Assembly (NCBI RefSeq): GCF_021869535.1
Contig: NW_026262701.1
Coordinates: 7,331,501 to 7,395,500, forward strand
DNA length: 64,000 bases
From: Mytilus californianus
Taxonomy: Eukaryota; Mollusca; Bivalvia; Mytilida; Mytilidae
Direction: 5' to 3'
The position numbers were made by a program, and so were the translations under genes. This document shows positions 1-12,900 of the stretch, piece by piece. Below the pieces are notes generated by a model. The model was not told where the DNA came from. It did no database searches and saw only the letters and a program-made list of their open reading frames with translations. The first letter of the stretch is position 1. Each line of letters begins with the position of its first letter.

Positions 1-307
1 TTTAAATCCCAGCTGCACAACTGTACCCAAAATCCCATGTTGTGTTAAAGTCAAGAATATTTTATCACAACAAGAGAGTTCAGAGATAGTTTTGTCTCAA
101 TGTGGAGGTTGAAAAAGTCATATAACATGACAATGTTCTACGCAACTGCATAGTTTTCACACAGTGAAATTAAGCAAATGGAATGATTTTAATAGTTTTT
201 TACCACCAAACTATCAATGAATAAAAATATATTAATGTATCTTGACTTTCATTGAAGACTGTTGAAAACCTATAATATATGATAATGTAGGGTGTTTATT
301 TTTTCAG

Positions 308-614
308 AGAAGAAGATGGAAAATCAATGATAATCAAAAGAATCTGTAAGACAATGTGTCATGAGATTGGACACATGTTCGGATTAAGACATTGTGTATT
401 CTACGAGTGTTTGATGAATGGATCAAACAGTTTGGAAGAAGCTGATAGACATCCATTATTCCTTTGTCCTGTTTGTCTTAGAAAACTTCAGTTTGCATGC
501 AAATTCAACATTGAAGAAAGATATAAACAGATGGTGCCATTTTGTTTGTCACATGACATGACAAGTGAGGTTCATTGGTTACAGACTAGATTAGAAACGT
601 GGGAGAAAGAATAA
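308..614 (+). CDS. AMZ2: Archaemetzincin (AMZ2-like), last coding exon only
   Basis: This is the final exon of a zinc metallopeptidase of the archaemetzincin family; the 5' exons lie before the window. The exon follows a T-rich acceptor ending in ttttcag at 307 and stays open to the stop at 612-614. It carries the extended family zinc signature HEIGHMFGLRHC, in which three His residues bind zinc and the Glu is catalytic. Downstream come the Cys-rich CLMNGSNSLEEADRHP and LCPVCLRKLQ blocks, which are diagnostic of archaemetzincins, and ERYK. The spacing and wording match AMZ2 better than AMZ1. The predicted tail is shorter than I expect for vertebrate AMZ2, ending about 25 residues after ERYK. 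The gene converges on the phytanoyl-CoA dioxygenase gene, whose stop codon lies about 300 bp away on the other strand. Confidence 0.93.
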
Positions 615-832
615 TGAAATTGTTGGTTTAAATATAATGCATTTGAATCAAAACTAAACTTTTACTCTGTTAAATTAGTATCTAACACAATGATGTTTCA
701 ACTAAACAAATCTTAAACATTCTAGGGAAAATTAAATTCTTTAAATTAACAGTGCATGAAATATTTGAGGGAATATTCTAATTATTCATATTTAAATCTT
801 TTATTCAATTATCACTTGATGTTATTATTAAC

Positions 833-838
833 AATAAA
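833..838 (+). terminator. Candidate polyadenylation signal of the archaemetzincin gene
   Basis: An AATAAA hexamer lies about 220 nt after the stop codon and about 80 bp before the stop codon of the convergent gene. It is a plausible 3' end, but no transcript evidence is available. Confidence 0.4.
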
Positions 839-917
839 GTACAATTACTTATTTATACAAACATCCCATTCAGTCAATCACATACATGTCTTATTTTATT
901 ACTTTCTCTGTAATGTC

Positions 918-3900
918 TCACTTCATCCATGCTGGATCAAACACTACAGGATAAAATTGTCCCTCCAATTTCTGCCCCTGAAATGATTTTAACTTTATTA
1001 CAAAATAGTATGAAAATAACTAGATGTTGTATGATTGCTAATAAGACAAACTTTCCACCAGAGACAAAATGACGTTGAAGTTAGCAACTGTATGTCCCCC
1101 TTCGACCTTCAACAATGAGCAAACCCATACAGAATAGTAAAAGCTATAAAAGGCCCTTGATGATAAATGTAAAACAATTCAAATATGAGAAACTCAGTCA
1201 ATTTTGATGTGTAGTTCCGAAATTAATATTTTTAATTGAGATGGCTACATTACAGTGTACAACACATTTTTTCTTAATAATTTTCTTCTGATACTCTATA
1301 GATGAAAAAAACAGCCAAGTAAATCAAATGTAAAAATGCATCAAAATCAAAATGGACCTTTAGAGAACAATAAAAATGATTTAAATGAAAAGTTTCATGT
1401 TGACAGGTGTGCTGTCCAGTAAAGGGTCCAGAGTAACAAACAATGGGTCATACTATATATTTCAAATTACTTATTTCATTTACTTTAATATCAGATGTTA
1501 ATCAATTAGATCTAAATTAATCAAGTTATACTTTGTTTAATCTATTTTTATTTTATTTTCGTATTATATCTGAAAATTATGATTGTAATTATTCTGCTCA
1601 TTTTAGGTACCGAGATTGGCAAATAAAGTACTTGTTAGTTTGTTAAATATTTCTCAATTTAGAAAACTTTCTTTTTGTATTACTTTGTAACCCTTTCCCA
1701 GTCAATTATTTTTCTGGACTAACCAATATCATCAAAAGTAAATCATACAACAACAGTCCAACTGGTCTTACCTTTGGTACCATACTTCCTTTTAGAAGTT
1801 CTTCATTTGAATCTGAATATACCCCATCACCAAAGTAATTAAGTACAGCTGATCTACGAGGTCTTTCACTCCTACAGAGAAAGCTTTTTTTGTAAATGCT
1901 TTAAATTCTTTTGAATTTCATAAAAAGGCTAAATAACAGTGAACACACTGAAATATCTTGCCTACTTTTCGTTTGTGATTCTATGTAGTAATGGTACGTC
2001 TTTCAGATCAAGGTCTTACTGTATCAAATAAACTAAACGTAACTAAAGATCCATGAAAATGATGTCACGGTCACATGAAACACTATCAAATGGACATGCA
2101 CCCCTTACATTGGTTCATAACTTTTAACATCTGAGAAAAGGAACTTAACTCAAAAACTTAATTTTTACCAATGTACCATGCAAAGAGTCAAGGTCAGATG
2201 ACTCATTACTAAATAGTATCTGAGAAACAGACCTACAAAAAAACTTATTATTGACCATTGAAATGTTAAAAGTACAACAACACATGCCAGACAGAAAGCT
2301 CAGACCATAAGGAATCTATATGTAAGATATGCAATTTTGGCAGGACTTCATGATCACCTTTTTCCTACTTCATCAGCCTACTAGTAGTACTACTGCTAAG
2401 ACCTTTTCATGTGCATGCTAAAATTTTGACTTATTTTATACCAAAAAGGGTATATTGTCCAATTTAGGGGCCCCATTGTGTGTACCCCTAACTGATTCTG
2501 CCCCTTCAATTATCTGTTCAGAACTATTTAAACATATAAATAAATGAAATTATGCAGATAATTCTATTGTAATAGGTTATCTCCCTTTGAGTATTTGTAA
2601 GGGATGTCTATATAGAAAGTTGTAAGTATAGTTCACCATCTTTCTGAATTCAAAGTTTTGTAAAAAAAATAATGATTAATAAAATTATGAACCATCGCCA
2701 TCAGCAATACATACTGCTAATTCTCTGAAAGTGTGGTTTAAAATTGAGGTTTTGATTGAGATAGTATTTAAGTTAGGTTGACATATATTTTTATGGCTGT
2801 TCAAATTGTACGTCTTTCTTTGTATTATCCCTGAAAAGAACTTGGGCTTCAAAATATTTAGAATTGTTATCAGACCTGTTTGAATAGGATCCATGTACAG
2901 TTAAGGGGTGATGGAAACTAGCTTCTCCTTTCTTTAATCTGGCACATACTGGTTTAAACTGGCTTAATTCTTCTTCTGTTAAGATGGTCTGTAATAATAA
3001 GGCATTCATATTAAGGACTGTAATTTATTCTTAAATAAAACTGTTCTCATGAACTCCTGGTCTAATTTACAGCTATTTGTTGAACATTTGTTCTTTACTG
3101 AGCATAAAATTTGCAATAAGGTTTCTTTTTTTGGATTAAACTTAAAGAGACCAATGGTTGTGGAAAACACTGTATCTTAAAGCCTAGATATTATTAAAGT
3201 TCATTTATGTTGATGGTAGGCTGAATTTTTGCAGTGATAATTTTCAAAATTTTGGTTAGCATCTCTGGTTCAAACGTAAGTAGCCTATAAAGGTCAAATG
3301 TTCTTGTATATTACTACAATGTTCCCATGTCTCTGGACTCTTCTAGATTGGTCTTCAAATAATATTATTTTGGACCAAAACTTATGTACAGTTCTAAAGT
3401 AACTTTCAAGTTTATTCACATGTGTGGAAGTCTCTTATTTTTATTTTAAGAAAATTATCAAATATTAGACTTTTTTTTCTCTTGGTGTGGGTTTTATGAA
3501 TTTATTTCCTTTACTTCCATCATTCATAGCTCAAATATTATGTTACCTTTATAGACTCCATATCCTTAAAATTAAAATCTAATACTGGCAGTGGTTCTCC
3601 ATCTCTTGTCCACCTAATAAAAAATATAAAGAAAGCACAATAATTCTTTTATATCTTGAATCAGTAATGAACGAAGAATGACAATCATTTAGCAATCCCT
3701 TTTACATTTTTCAACTATTGTTGTGAAAAAGAATGTCTCATATGTCAGCTAAAGTTATTGAGGTTTTTATTTACTTTTATCATGAATTCTTCTCTAAGAA
3801 TATTAAAAATCTAAAACTAGAGGCAACAAAAAATTTATAAAAAGCAACCGTATTTAACAACTTACGTATGATTTGATTTGATTTTTGGTGTTTTAACGAC

Positions 3901-6900
3901 ACTTTTAAGCACCGATTTTGGGCTATTTTGTGGCAGCCAGTTTTTATTGGTCGAGGAAGCCGGAGTGCGCAGAGAAAACCACCGACCTTTGATAGGAAAA
4001 CTGACAATCCTAGTCAATTAAGATCGGAGTCGAGTGCACCCGCACGAGCGGTGTTCTAACTCACAACCCGAGTGTTGACTGGCTAGTGATTACAGTAGTA
4101 ACTACTTAGACCACTCGGCCACCGAGGCCCCTACAACTTACTTATGTGATTTAGGTATATAATAAATTCCTCCATTTTCTTCCGACTGATCATCAAGTGC
4201 AACATGTACCTACAAAATAAATAATTTCCTACTATATGGATATTAATACTGATATATGGAGGTGTTCATTTCAATTTTCCTAGAACAAGAAAAGTGCAAT
4301 ACATTGCAGATACAACAAATTCTATTTAATGCAGTGTTTTAAGATAAAAAAACAAATTTTAATCTTTGAAATGCATTGTGTGCCCTGAAGGGTATAGATT
4401 GTATTTTTTTTGCGGTGGGAACTAAAAATAAAACATTGCATTGTATTTAGCATTGAAAGGCAATACTATGAATTGGAGATATCTTACTTTTTTCATAATT
4501 GAAGTTGGTTGAACTATAAATATGGACAAAGGAAGATAACTCCAATTTTAATTATTGGTTTTTACAATCATTGATAATTTCAGAACTGATATTCATGCAC
4601 CATGCACAATTAATGTAATTTTTTTGAGAAGTATGGTTATGCACATACACATTGTTTTGTACCTTGAATATCTGAGTATAAATTTCATTGATAATTTTCT
4701 TGAAATGCTCATGGATAGGAATAATAAAATGTTGTGCTAGATGTTTTTTTGTTTTTTTTTAATCTAAAAAGCAGTGATAAAGTCTGGAAAAATGACAACT
4801 ATCAAAGCCAGTTACATAAGGGTTTTGATTGCATGAATACAATCTTTACCCCAAATAGCAAAAATAATGACAATGTCAGCTAGGGCCACCCTTGCACATT
4901 TTTGTGTGAGGCACATAAAACAAATAATTAATTCTGAAACAAACAAAGTCATACATTAATAGGGTTTCAAGTTTTATGAATTTTGAAACATGGTAAAAAT
5001 TCAGGATATGTCCTAAGTAAATATCAAGATTCATAAAATCTGAGCTGACTATGATTTTTTAATGTATTATGGCAGCCATTTCAAAAATATTTGGTAGAAG
5101 GATAATTTTTGACATAAAGAATCAATTTGGAATAGCATCTTAAAAATTTTCATTGAAAGCCTAGCACAATAGAACGTTTCTCAACAATTACCCCAAAATA
5201 AATCTGAACCTTCCTATTGTGGTAAGGAAACTTGTGCTAAAATCTCATAGAGATCCATGCACTTTTACTCAAGTTATTGTCTGCGAACCAGTAAAATGCT
5301 TGATTTTGGCCCTTAATTACTTAACAGTTATGACAATAACCTCAAAAAACAATCCAAACCTTCCAATTGTAGTATGGAACATTGTGCTTAAATTTCATAG
5401 AGATCCGTACACTTGCACTCAAATTATTGTCTGTGAACCAAAATGTCTTCGATGGACAAGGAAAATGCTTGTTTTTGGCCTCTTTATGGCCCTTAATTAC
5501 TAAACAGCTGTGACAATAACCCCCAAAATCAATCCCAAACTTCCTATTGTGGTATGGAACCTTGGGCTAAAATTTCATAGAGATCCATACACTTTTACTC
5601 AAGTTATTGTCTGCGAACCAAAATTTCCTGGGACGACGAGTCAGACATCGCCATAGCATAATATGAATGCAAAAATTTGCAGACGTTTAAAAAAACTAAG
5701 TCCATTTATCAGTAAAATGCAGAAATATTTTCAAAAATTTTGCTCTGAATTTCAGTCATAAACAAGCTTCTGTCCAAATTTCATAAAATTCCATAAAAGT
5801 TTGATAAAATTATTATAAAAAATTTAACCAAAGACTGAACCCAAATGTTGACGTTGCCGCAGACATCTATGATCGCTATGTCTCACTTTGGCGACATAAA
5901 TGTTGCAGGTTCAAACAAAAAATATATTATCTGAGTATGCAGGACAATTCTTAGGAATCCACTTACAGTAAGGTGCATCATTGGTCTGGTTCTGATCCAA
6001 TAAGAATAGTCTTGGTGCCTAAAATAAAATATATACCACATAGTGTTGAACTGTTCTTGTGAGTAACTCATAGAGCATGAAATTAAACCTATTCAGTTTA
6101 TGTTTTCTTTTAACAAATTTTTGATATTTCAGTCAATACCTTATCAGAAACTCTGTTGTCTGGCTTTTACTGACTATTTTTCCTTTACAGTTACTACAAA
6201 CATTGTATCTGCCAAGTTTTGTTCTAATTGGCATAGCAGTTTCAGGGAGACATAAACTGATTTCCAATAAGATTTCATTACCGGTATATTTTACTATCTA
6301 ATATTTGATAAGGATATGTTGGAATGAATCCAACTGAGTTAACAAATGTATATTCATGAAGACTGAATGTAGGATTCCTATTTTTTTTTATCTTTATTCC
6401 TATTGTATGGATGAAATATATATTTAGGTGGTATGGGGGAGTCATATGCCATATTAGATTGTAAAATAGCAGAACACAATAGTTCTAGATTTTTAATCAA
6501 GTTCGCAAATTTTGATGCAGGAATACAATTTACTAATAAGAATGATCACTTAAATGAACAAATTTGTGTGATTTTATGTTAAAATAACTTATATTTTTAC
6601 AATGGTAGAATTTTTGTGCTTGATTTAATTTTTTTCCAACTTAGCATATTAAGGGGAAGTAACTAAGAAATAGTATAATTAATAAAAGAATCTTCAGGAA
6701 ATATTTCTATTTTATTTTATAGCAGGAAAAAACACACGGTATTCCTGTTTTTTCTTTTGATAATCTGAAAGCTTTTAAATAACTATCTTCTCATATTTTA
6801 TTTCAACATTCTATCATTTAGTTTACCTTCTATTTTCTATGTAAAATCCATACAAAGTGTGCTATTTTTTCACAACCTGTAGCTTGAAAACAAACTTTGA

Positions 6901-9900
6901 CCTATCATTTTATTATATATCACAACATATACTACATTCTGGCAAAGAATAAAAAAATTCTATCTTTTTTTTTATCCTAACTATGTTTACTACTCCTCCA
7001 ACTTAAATGCACGAAGCTTAGTTGCTGATCATAAGGCCAAAATAAAAATATAATTGTTTCCTACCTCCTGGCAGATAAATAGGGTAGGTAGGTAAAATGA
7101 ATTTATCTAAAATTAATTTTCATAGACTATCTTGGGGAAATGTCCTGGACTTAAAATATGTAAGGATAGGCAGGAAAATTTAGAGTAGGTAGGAAGGCAG
7201 GAAACACAACTATATTGTTTTGGCCTTAGTACTGATTGGTGTCAAATAAATAAACTGAGCACCATAAAACCAAACTTTGCTGACATAATAACATGTTATG
7301 TTGCATGTTTCTTCAACCAAATATAAACCATAAATTAAGATGATGATTTTGAAAAGAATACTGAAACTTTATGTAATTTCTTTTTTCCTACAATTCAAAC
7401 ACTTCGGATATAAATCAATTTGATCATAACCATTCTCAAAACACAGTTACATAACATCCTAATTGTCATGTTAATTTTTTATCATGCAATATAAAAGCAG
7501 TCATTTAATCCTATTTAATTTGATAACAAGTAATATAATCTACCTTATATAGAAATCAGGGAATTTAAAGATGGGTTCATTCTCATAATCATTTATCAAA
7601 GAGCTTAAAGATGGGTTCATTATCATAATCATGTATAACTAAGTAATTTTTTTGGCAAATAGTACAAATACATTAATAATCTTATTTTGTAAATAATGTA
7701 TTCTATACTGTGTACCTTGCAAAATGAATCAGTAAATAAAGATTAGATAGATAAGTAATTTTTGACAACTTTTAAACATGAATTATCTGATTTTATCTTC
7801 AATACATAATATATGGATATTCTACTTAAATTTATCTAACACAGATGCACTTGCCCTTGATATATTATATATCTTGTAATACCCTTTTATGTCCAAATAA
7901 ATTGCTTCTTGGGGCGTAGCTGGATACAACCGCAGAGGTCCAACCCTGAACAGTTGGGGCAAAAATGGACATAATATTCGCGCTTGATACAGGTCTGAAT
8001 TTGGATTGTAATTAAATATTTGACACATAATAGGTTTCTGACACAGAATAACTGTAGTCAAAGAACTTAGAATTGGTTATATGATTTAAATTTATATTCA
8101 AATTTTTGCTTTTGAGCAATACACTGTGCCTGTGCGAATTGACCCCCCCCCAAAAATAAATAAAAATTAACCCATTTTTTTTTTGCTTTTGTGCAATACA
8201 CGAAAAAAATAAAAAAATAAATGTGGATAGTGTCCACATGTGGACACAGATGATGCCCCCGCTTGCATATCATATAGTTATAAAGGGACATAACTGAAGA
8301 ACGGTAAAAGTGACGCTTCCCAAATTTGAACTTGATCTGAGTTTTGTGGTAATAAGCATTGTGTGTAAGTCTCATAACATTTGGTTGAGGCTAACTTAAG
8401 TAGAGAACAGAAACTAAAAATTCAGCAATTTTTCTATTTGTAAACACGCATAACTCTAGAACGGTTGTGTATAAGTTTTATAACATTTGTTTGAGACAAA
8501 CTAAAGTTAGAGAACGGAAACGGAAAATTCAGCAATTTTTATGTTTATAAAGGGACATAACTCAAGAATGGTAGAAGTGTTCTCACCAAATTTCATACTT
8601 AATCTGTATTATGTAGTAATAAGCATTGTGTATAAGTTTCATAACATTTGGTTGAGGCAAACTAGTTAGAAAACGGAATAAAAAAATTTGTACTTGATCT
8701 TAGTTTTGTGGTAATGAATATTGTGTATAGGTTTCATAATGTTTGGTTGGGGCAAACTTAAGTTACAGAATGGAAACTAAAAATTTTGCAATCTTTCTAT
8801 TTATAAAGGGGCATAACTCAATAATGGTTAAAGTGACACTACCCAAATTCAACTTAATCTGTGTTTTATCAGTGGAAGTCAATATTAAACATTGCATTGT
8901 ATAAAGCATTGATTGTAGTTGATTCAACTATAATCACGGACAAAGGAAGATAACTCCAATTTTAAAAATTACTTGATATTAAGAAAATAAAAATTTTGCA
9001 ATTTTTCCACTTATAAAAGGGCATAACTCTAGAACGGTTAAAGTGACGCCACCAAAAATCAAATTTGATCTGTGTTTTGTGGTAATAAGCATTGTGTATA
9101 AGTTTCATAACATTTGGTTGAGGCAAACTTAAGTTAGAGAATGGAAACTAAAAATTTTGCAATTTTTCCATTTATAAAGGGGCATAACTCTAGAACGGTT
9201 AAAGTGACGCCACCAAAATTCAAACTTGATCTGTGTTTTGTGGTAATAAGCATTGTGTATAAGTTTCATAACATTTGGTTGAGGCAAACTCAAGTTAGAG
9301 AACGGAAACCAATTTTGGGACTTACGTACAGACGGACAAGGGTAAAACTTAATGCCCCCACCGCTATGGCGGGGGCATGAAAAATATCCCCCTTACACTG
9401 TTTTTGCAAAAGAAAAAATATGTGAAGAAATTTTGTTTAATTTCTGAAATCTGAAAAAAAATGCGCCCCCCCCCCCCCCCCCCCCTTCCTTTTTCAAAAA
9501 AAAAATTCTTTCCCTCAAGATATGGTCATAATCTCAATTCAAATTACCAAATGAGTTTGCGACCATAATTACCCATTTAAATACATCATAAAAGTCTTAA
9601 ATAGATAATTTAAAAGCAGTGTAAGGGAGGTAATCCAACATTGTACAATTTTGTTTTTGCATTACCTCCCTTACACTGCTTTTAAATTGTCCATTAACCA
9701 GGAAACCCTTGTTTTTCCCCCTTTTTTGCCCCTAATTCCTAAACGGTTTGAGCCATAACCCCCCAAAGCCAATTCTTACCATCCCTTTGTGGTATGGAAA
9801 CTTGTGGTATAATTTCAGTTCCAAATGGTGAAGTTGAAATCGTCCCTTCGTAAATTTTACGGACGCCATCACGAGTTGGTTGACCGTTATGGAATAACCG

Positions 9901-12900
9901 TTTCACAGATGATATCGGATATGTTCTTAATGTCGTAACTACAATACCCTTCCCTTTTCACGAATGTGACTTACCGAATTAGACTATTTACCGGATTTGT
10001 AATAACATAAGCAACACGACGGGTGCCACATGTAGAGCAGGATCTGCTTACCCTTCCGGAGCACCTGAGATCACCCCCAGTTTTTGGTGGGGTTTGTGTT
10101 GCTTAGTCTTTACTTTTCTATGTTGTGTCATCTGTACTATTATTTGTCTGTTTGTCTTTTTATTTTTGGCCATGGCATTGTCAGTTTGTTTTCGATCTAT
10201 GAGTTTGACTGTCCCTCTGGTATCTTTCGTCCCTCTTTTCAGAGAGATTCATACACCGTTCCACAAGTTATTGTATGGAAACTAGAAAAATGCTTATTTG
10301 GGCCCTTTTTTTGGCCCCTGATTCCTTAACTGTTGGTACCATAACCCCCAAAATTAATCCCAACCTTCCTTTTGTGATATTGAACCTTATGGTTAAATTT
10401 CATAGAGATCCAATCACTTAAACTAAAACTTATTGTGCGAAAACCAATGTGTCTGCGGACGACGACGAGGACGCCAACATCATACAATATACGACTGCAA
10501 AAAATTTTTGCGGTCGTATAAAAATGATTGTCCAAAAATTCACTTTTAATTAGTGCAACAAAAATTTGTAGTAAATTAAAGAATTTTGATGGAAAAATCC
10601 TGAACACTTTGCAATCAATGGTCAGTGAAAAACCCTTGAAAAATTAAAAAGAAAAGTGTTACACCATACTTTATAATGCTGACTAAAAAGAAAACGTAAG
10701 CACTAGCTGAAGCTTGATGATACAATACACCTTATCGCTATTCCCGCTTGACCCGAGAATCTGTCCCGCTTGAACTTTTGACGTCATACAACAATCACTT
10801 TTCCATTGTGGCGTCAGATATTTTCTATTATGACGTCAAAATTTTACGGGAACTTTTGTGATGTCCAGTAATGGCGGACAAATAGCGATAAGGTGTATTG
10901 ATTTTGACATCACCATAGAGGATATTTTCCGAATCTTAGCAAAAAAGACCAATCTCTAGAACATAATGGCTAAATTAACAAAAAACACTCACTTCCAAAA
11001 CAAAATGAAATGAAAACTTTAGCCAGTAAGAAAATCATAACAAAATGTATTTCCATTATAAATATCACTTTGGGCAAAGGTTTGCTCTATATCATTTCTC
11101 ACCATGTTTTAATTAAATGGTTGAGATTTTGCATAATTTTGCCATTTAATTATTTTGCATAAATTTTGCATTTAATCGCAGTTAATTTTTTTTTATAAAA
11201 GCCAAACAATCTATAATTTTTTTTATTTTAAACAAAAACGGCCATGATTTATTGTCATATGAGAGTGGATAGCACTTTAAAAGTAAATTAACAACTTATC
11301 TGATCACAAAACTTAATACTGAACAATAAAATCACTTTATATTCAGTGTACCATGATGAGAGATTTAGGCTGCATAATCTCACGAAAAGTCAAAAAGCTT
11401 TTATCGGTAGTTACAATGATTTGTTTGCTCTGAAAAGTATTTATTTTTCCTTCAAAAAACAAATATGCAGGACAATTAGAGTCAATTTATATAGTTAACT
11501 TGCATTTAACTTAAGCTCTGAGCATGAAAACCAAACAAAAAAATAATTCATAAGTTGATTATCAAATTTCCTTTACATTAAAATTTGGTGCTACATGTAC
11601 TATATACATAAGACAATTTAACTTGGAACTGATTTTGTGTTATAAATTTACAGAAAATCTGATAAAACCAACTGTCTCTAGTCCCCTTCCAAACATGAAA
11701 TATTCACCTGTACAAAATGCAATTAAATATAACTTTAGAATGGCAACGGGGTATATATGGTATTCATATCTTTATATGTTTGTTTTGCATTTAAGGATAC
11801 TGGGTATGAGAGTACAATTGACTAGCGTGTGCTACAGGTATAACAGGTGAAGGATTTTCAAATAAAATTTTACCATGCAACTACACCTCCATGTTTAGCA
11901 GGCTTAGCAAATAACTGATCATGCCAAAATCTCACAGCTGTTTGTTTATCAGGTAATAACAATTGAGATGCAGGCACCTTAAATGTGTTTAAATAAGAAG
12001 TTAAAATATGAAAAATTATAGACTCCTTGCTGCCTGTACTGCACACCTCCTCCATTAATCTATTCCTAATTTATGAATGATCTTAAAAGTTCCATGGACA
12101 TTTTGTTAGATTCCCTTAGTTACACATATAAATATTAATGTAATTTCATTGCTTCCAATTATTGATTTATAAACATTATAGCCCCATAAATGAACAAGCA
12201 CTTCTCTTTTAAGTCTCCCCACTTCTTCCATCAGTTTCAAAAAGAGCGGTCACTTCTCCATATGATTCTGAAGGAGTGTGCGAGACCTGATTATTGATTT
12301 GTTTGTTTTGTTGTCTTTTTTTAAACTTTTAAGTTCTTTCAATTCTTAGTAACACATATTACTGTCTTGCCCTGTAAATACATGATATATTTCTACTGTA
12401 CAATGTATGAAAGACTGGAAAATTAACTCAGTTAAAACAAATCTAGGATGTTAACATCAGGGGAAATTTCGTATGTTGAGCTAAAAACTGATTAAACTGT
12501 AGCATAAATCATGTAAATATTGTTGGTATGACAACTGAGTTTGCCGAAAATGACCACTCACCACAACTTGAGGAAGAAATGGCAAGTCATGAAATAATGA
12601 TGTCAATCTCCAATGTCCAAGACAATGTATGAGGACATTGTTAGGATCTCCACTCTGGTTAGAATGGTACTCATACATCATTCCCATCCCAGGATGCTCT
12701 ACTTCACCCTGAAATATATATATATGTCTGAAGATTGTGTAATAAAATTAATAAAAACCAGGCCAAAGTTCCTGTTCAATCATATAATATTGAAACAAAT
12801 ATCTAATAAAATTAAATCGTTTTGTTTACATAAAAATATATGTCTACCAAGTTTTCTATTGTTTACATGCCTTGGTACTACATTCTCTGATGTGCAAGAT

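Noticed and set aside
4040-4132. tRNA-like sequence on - with A-box and B-box resemblance
   Set aside because: It is the head of a SINE with target duplications; the acceptor arm and anticodon arm do not form a credible tRNA.
8012-8375. Overlapping open frames on - (75 and 102 codons)
   Set aside because: They run through the left end of a tandem-core repeat and homopolymers; the same sequence recurs at 46.4 and 63.0 kb without a conserved protein.
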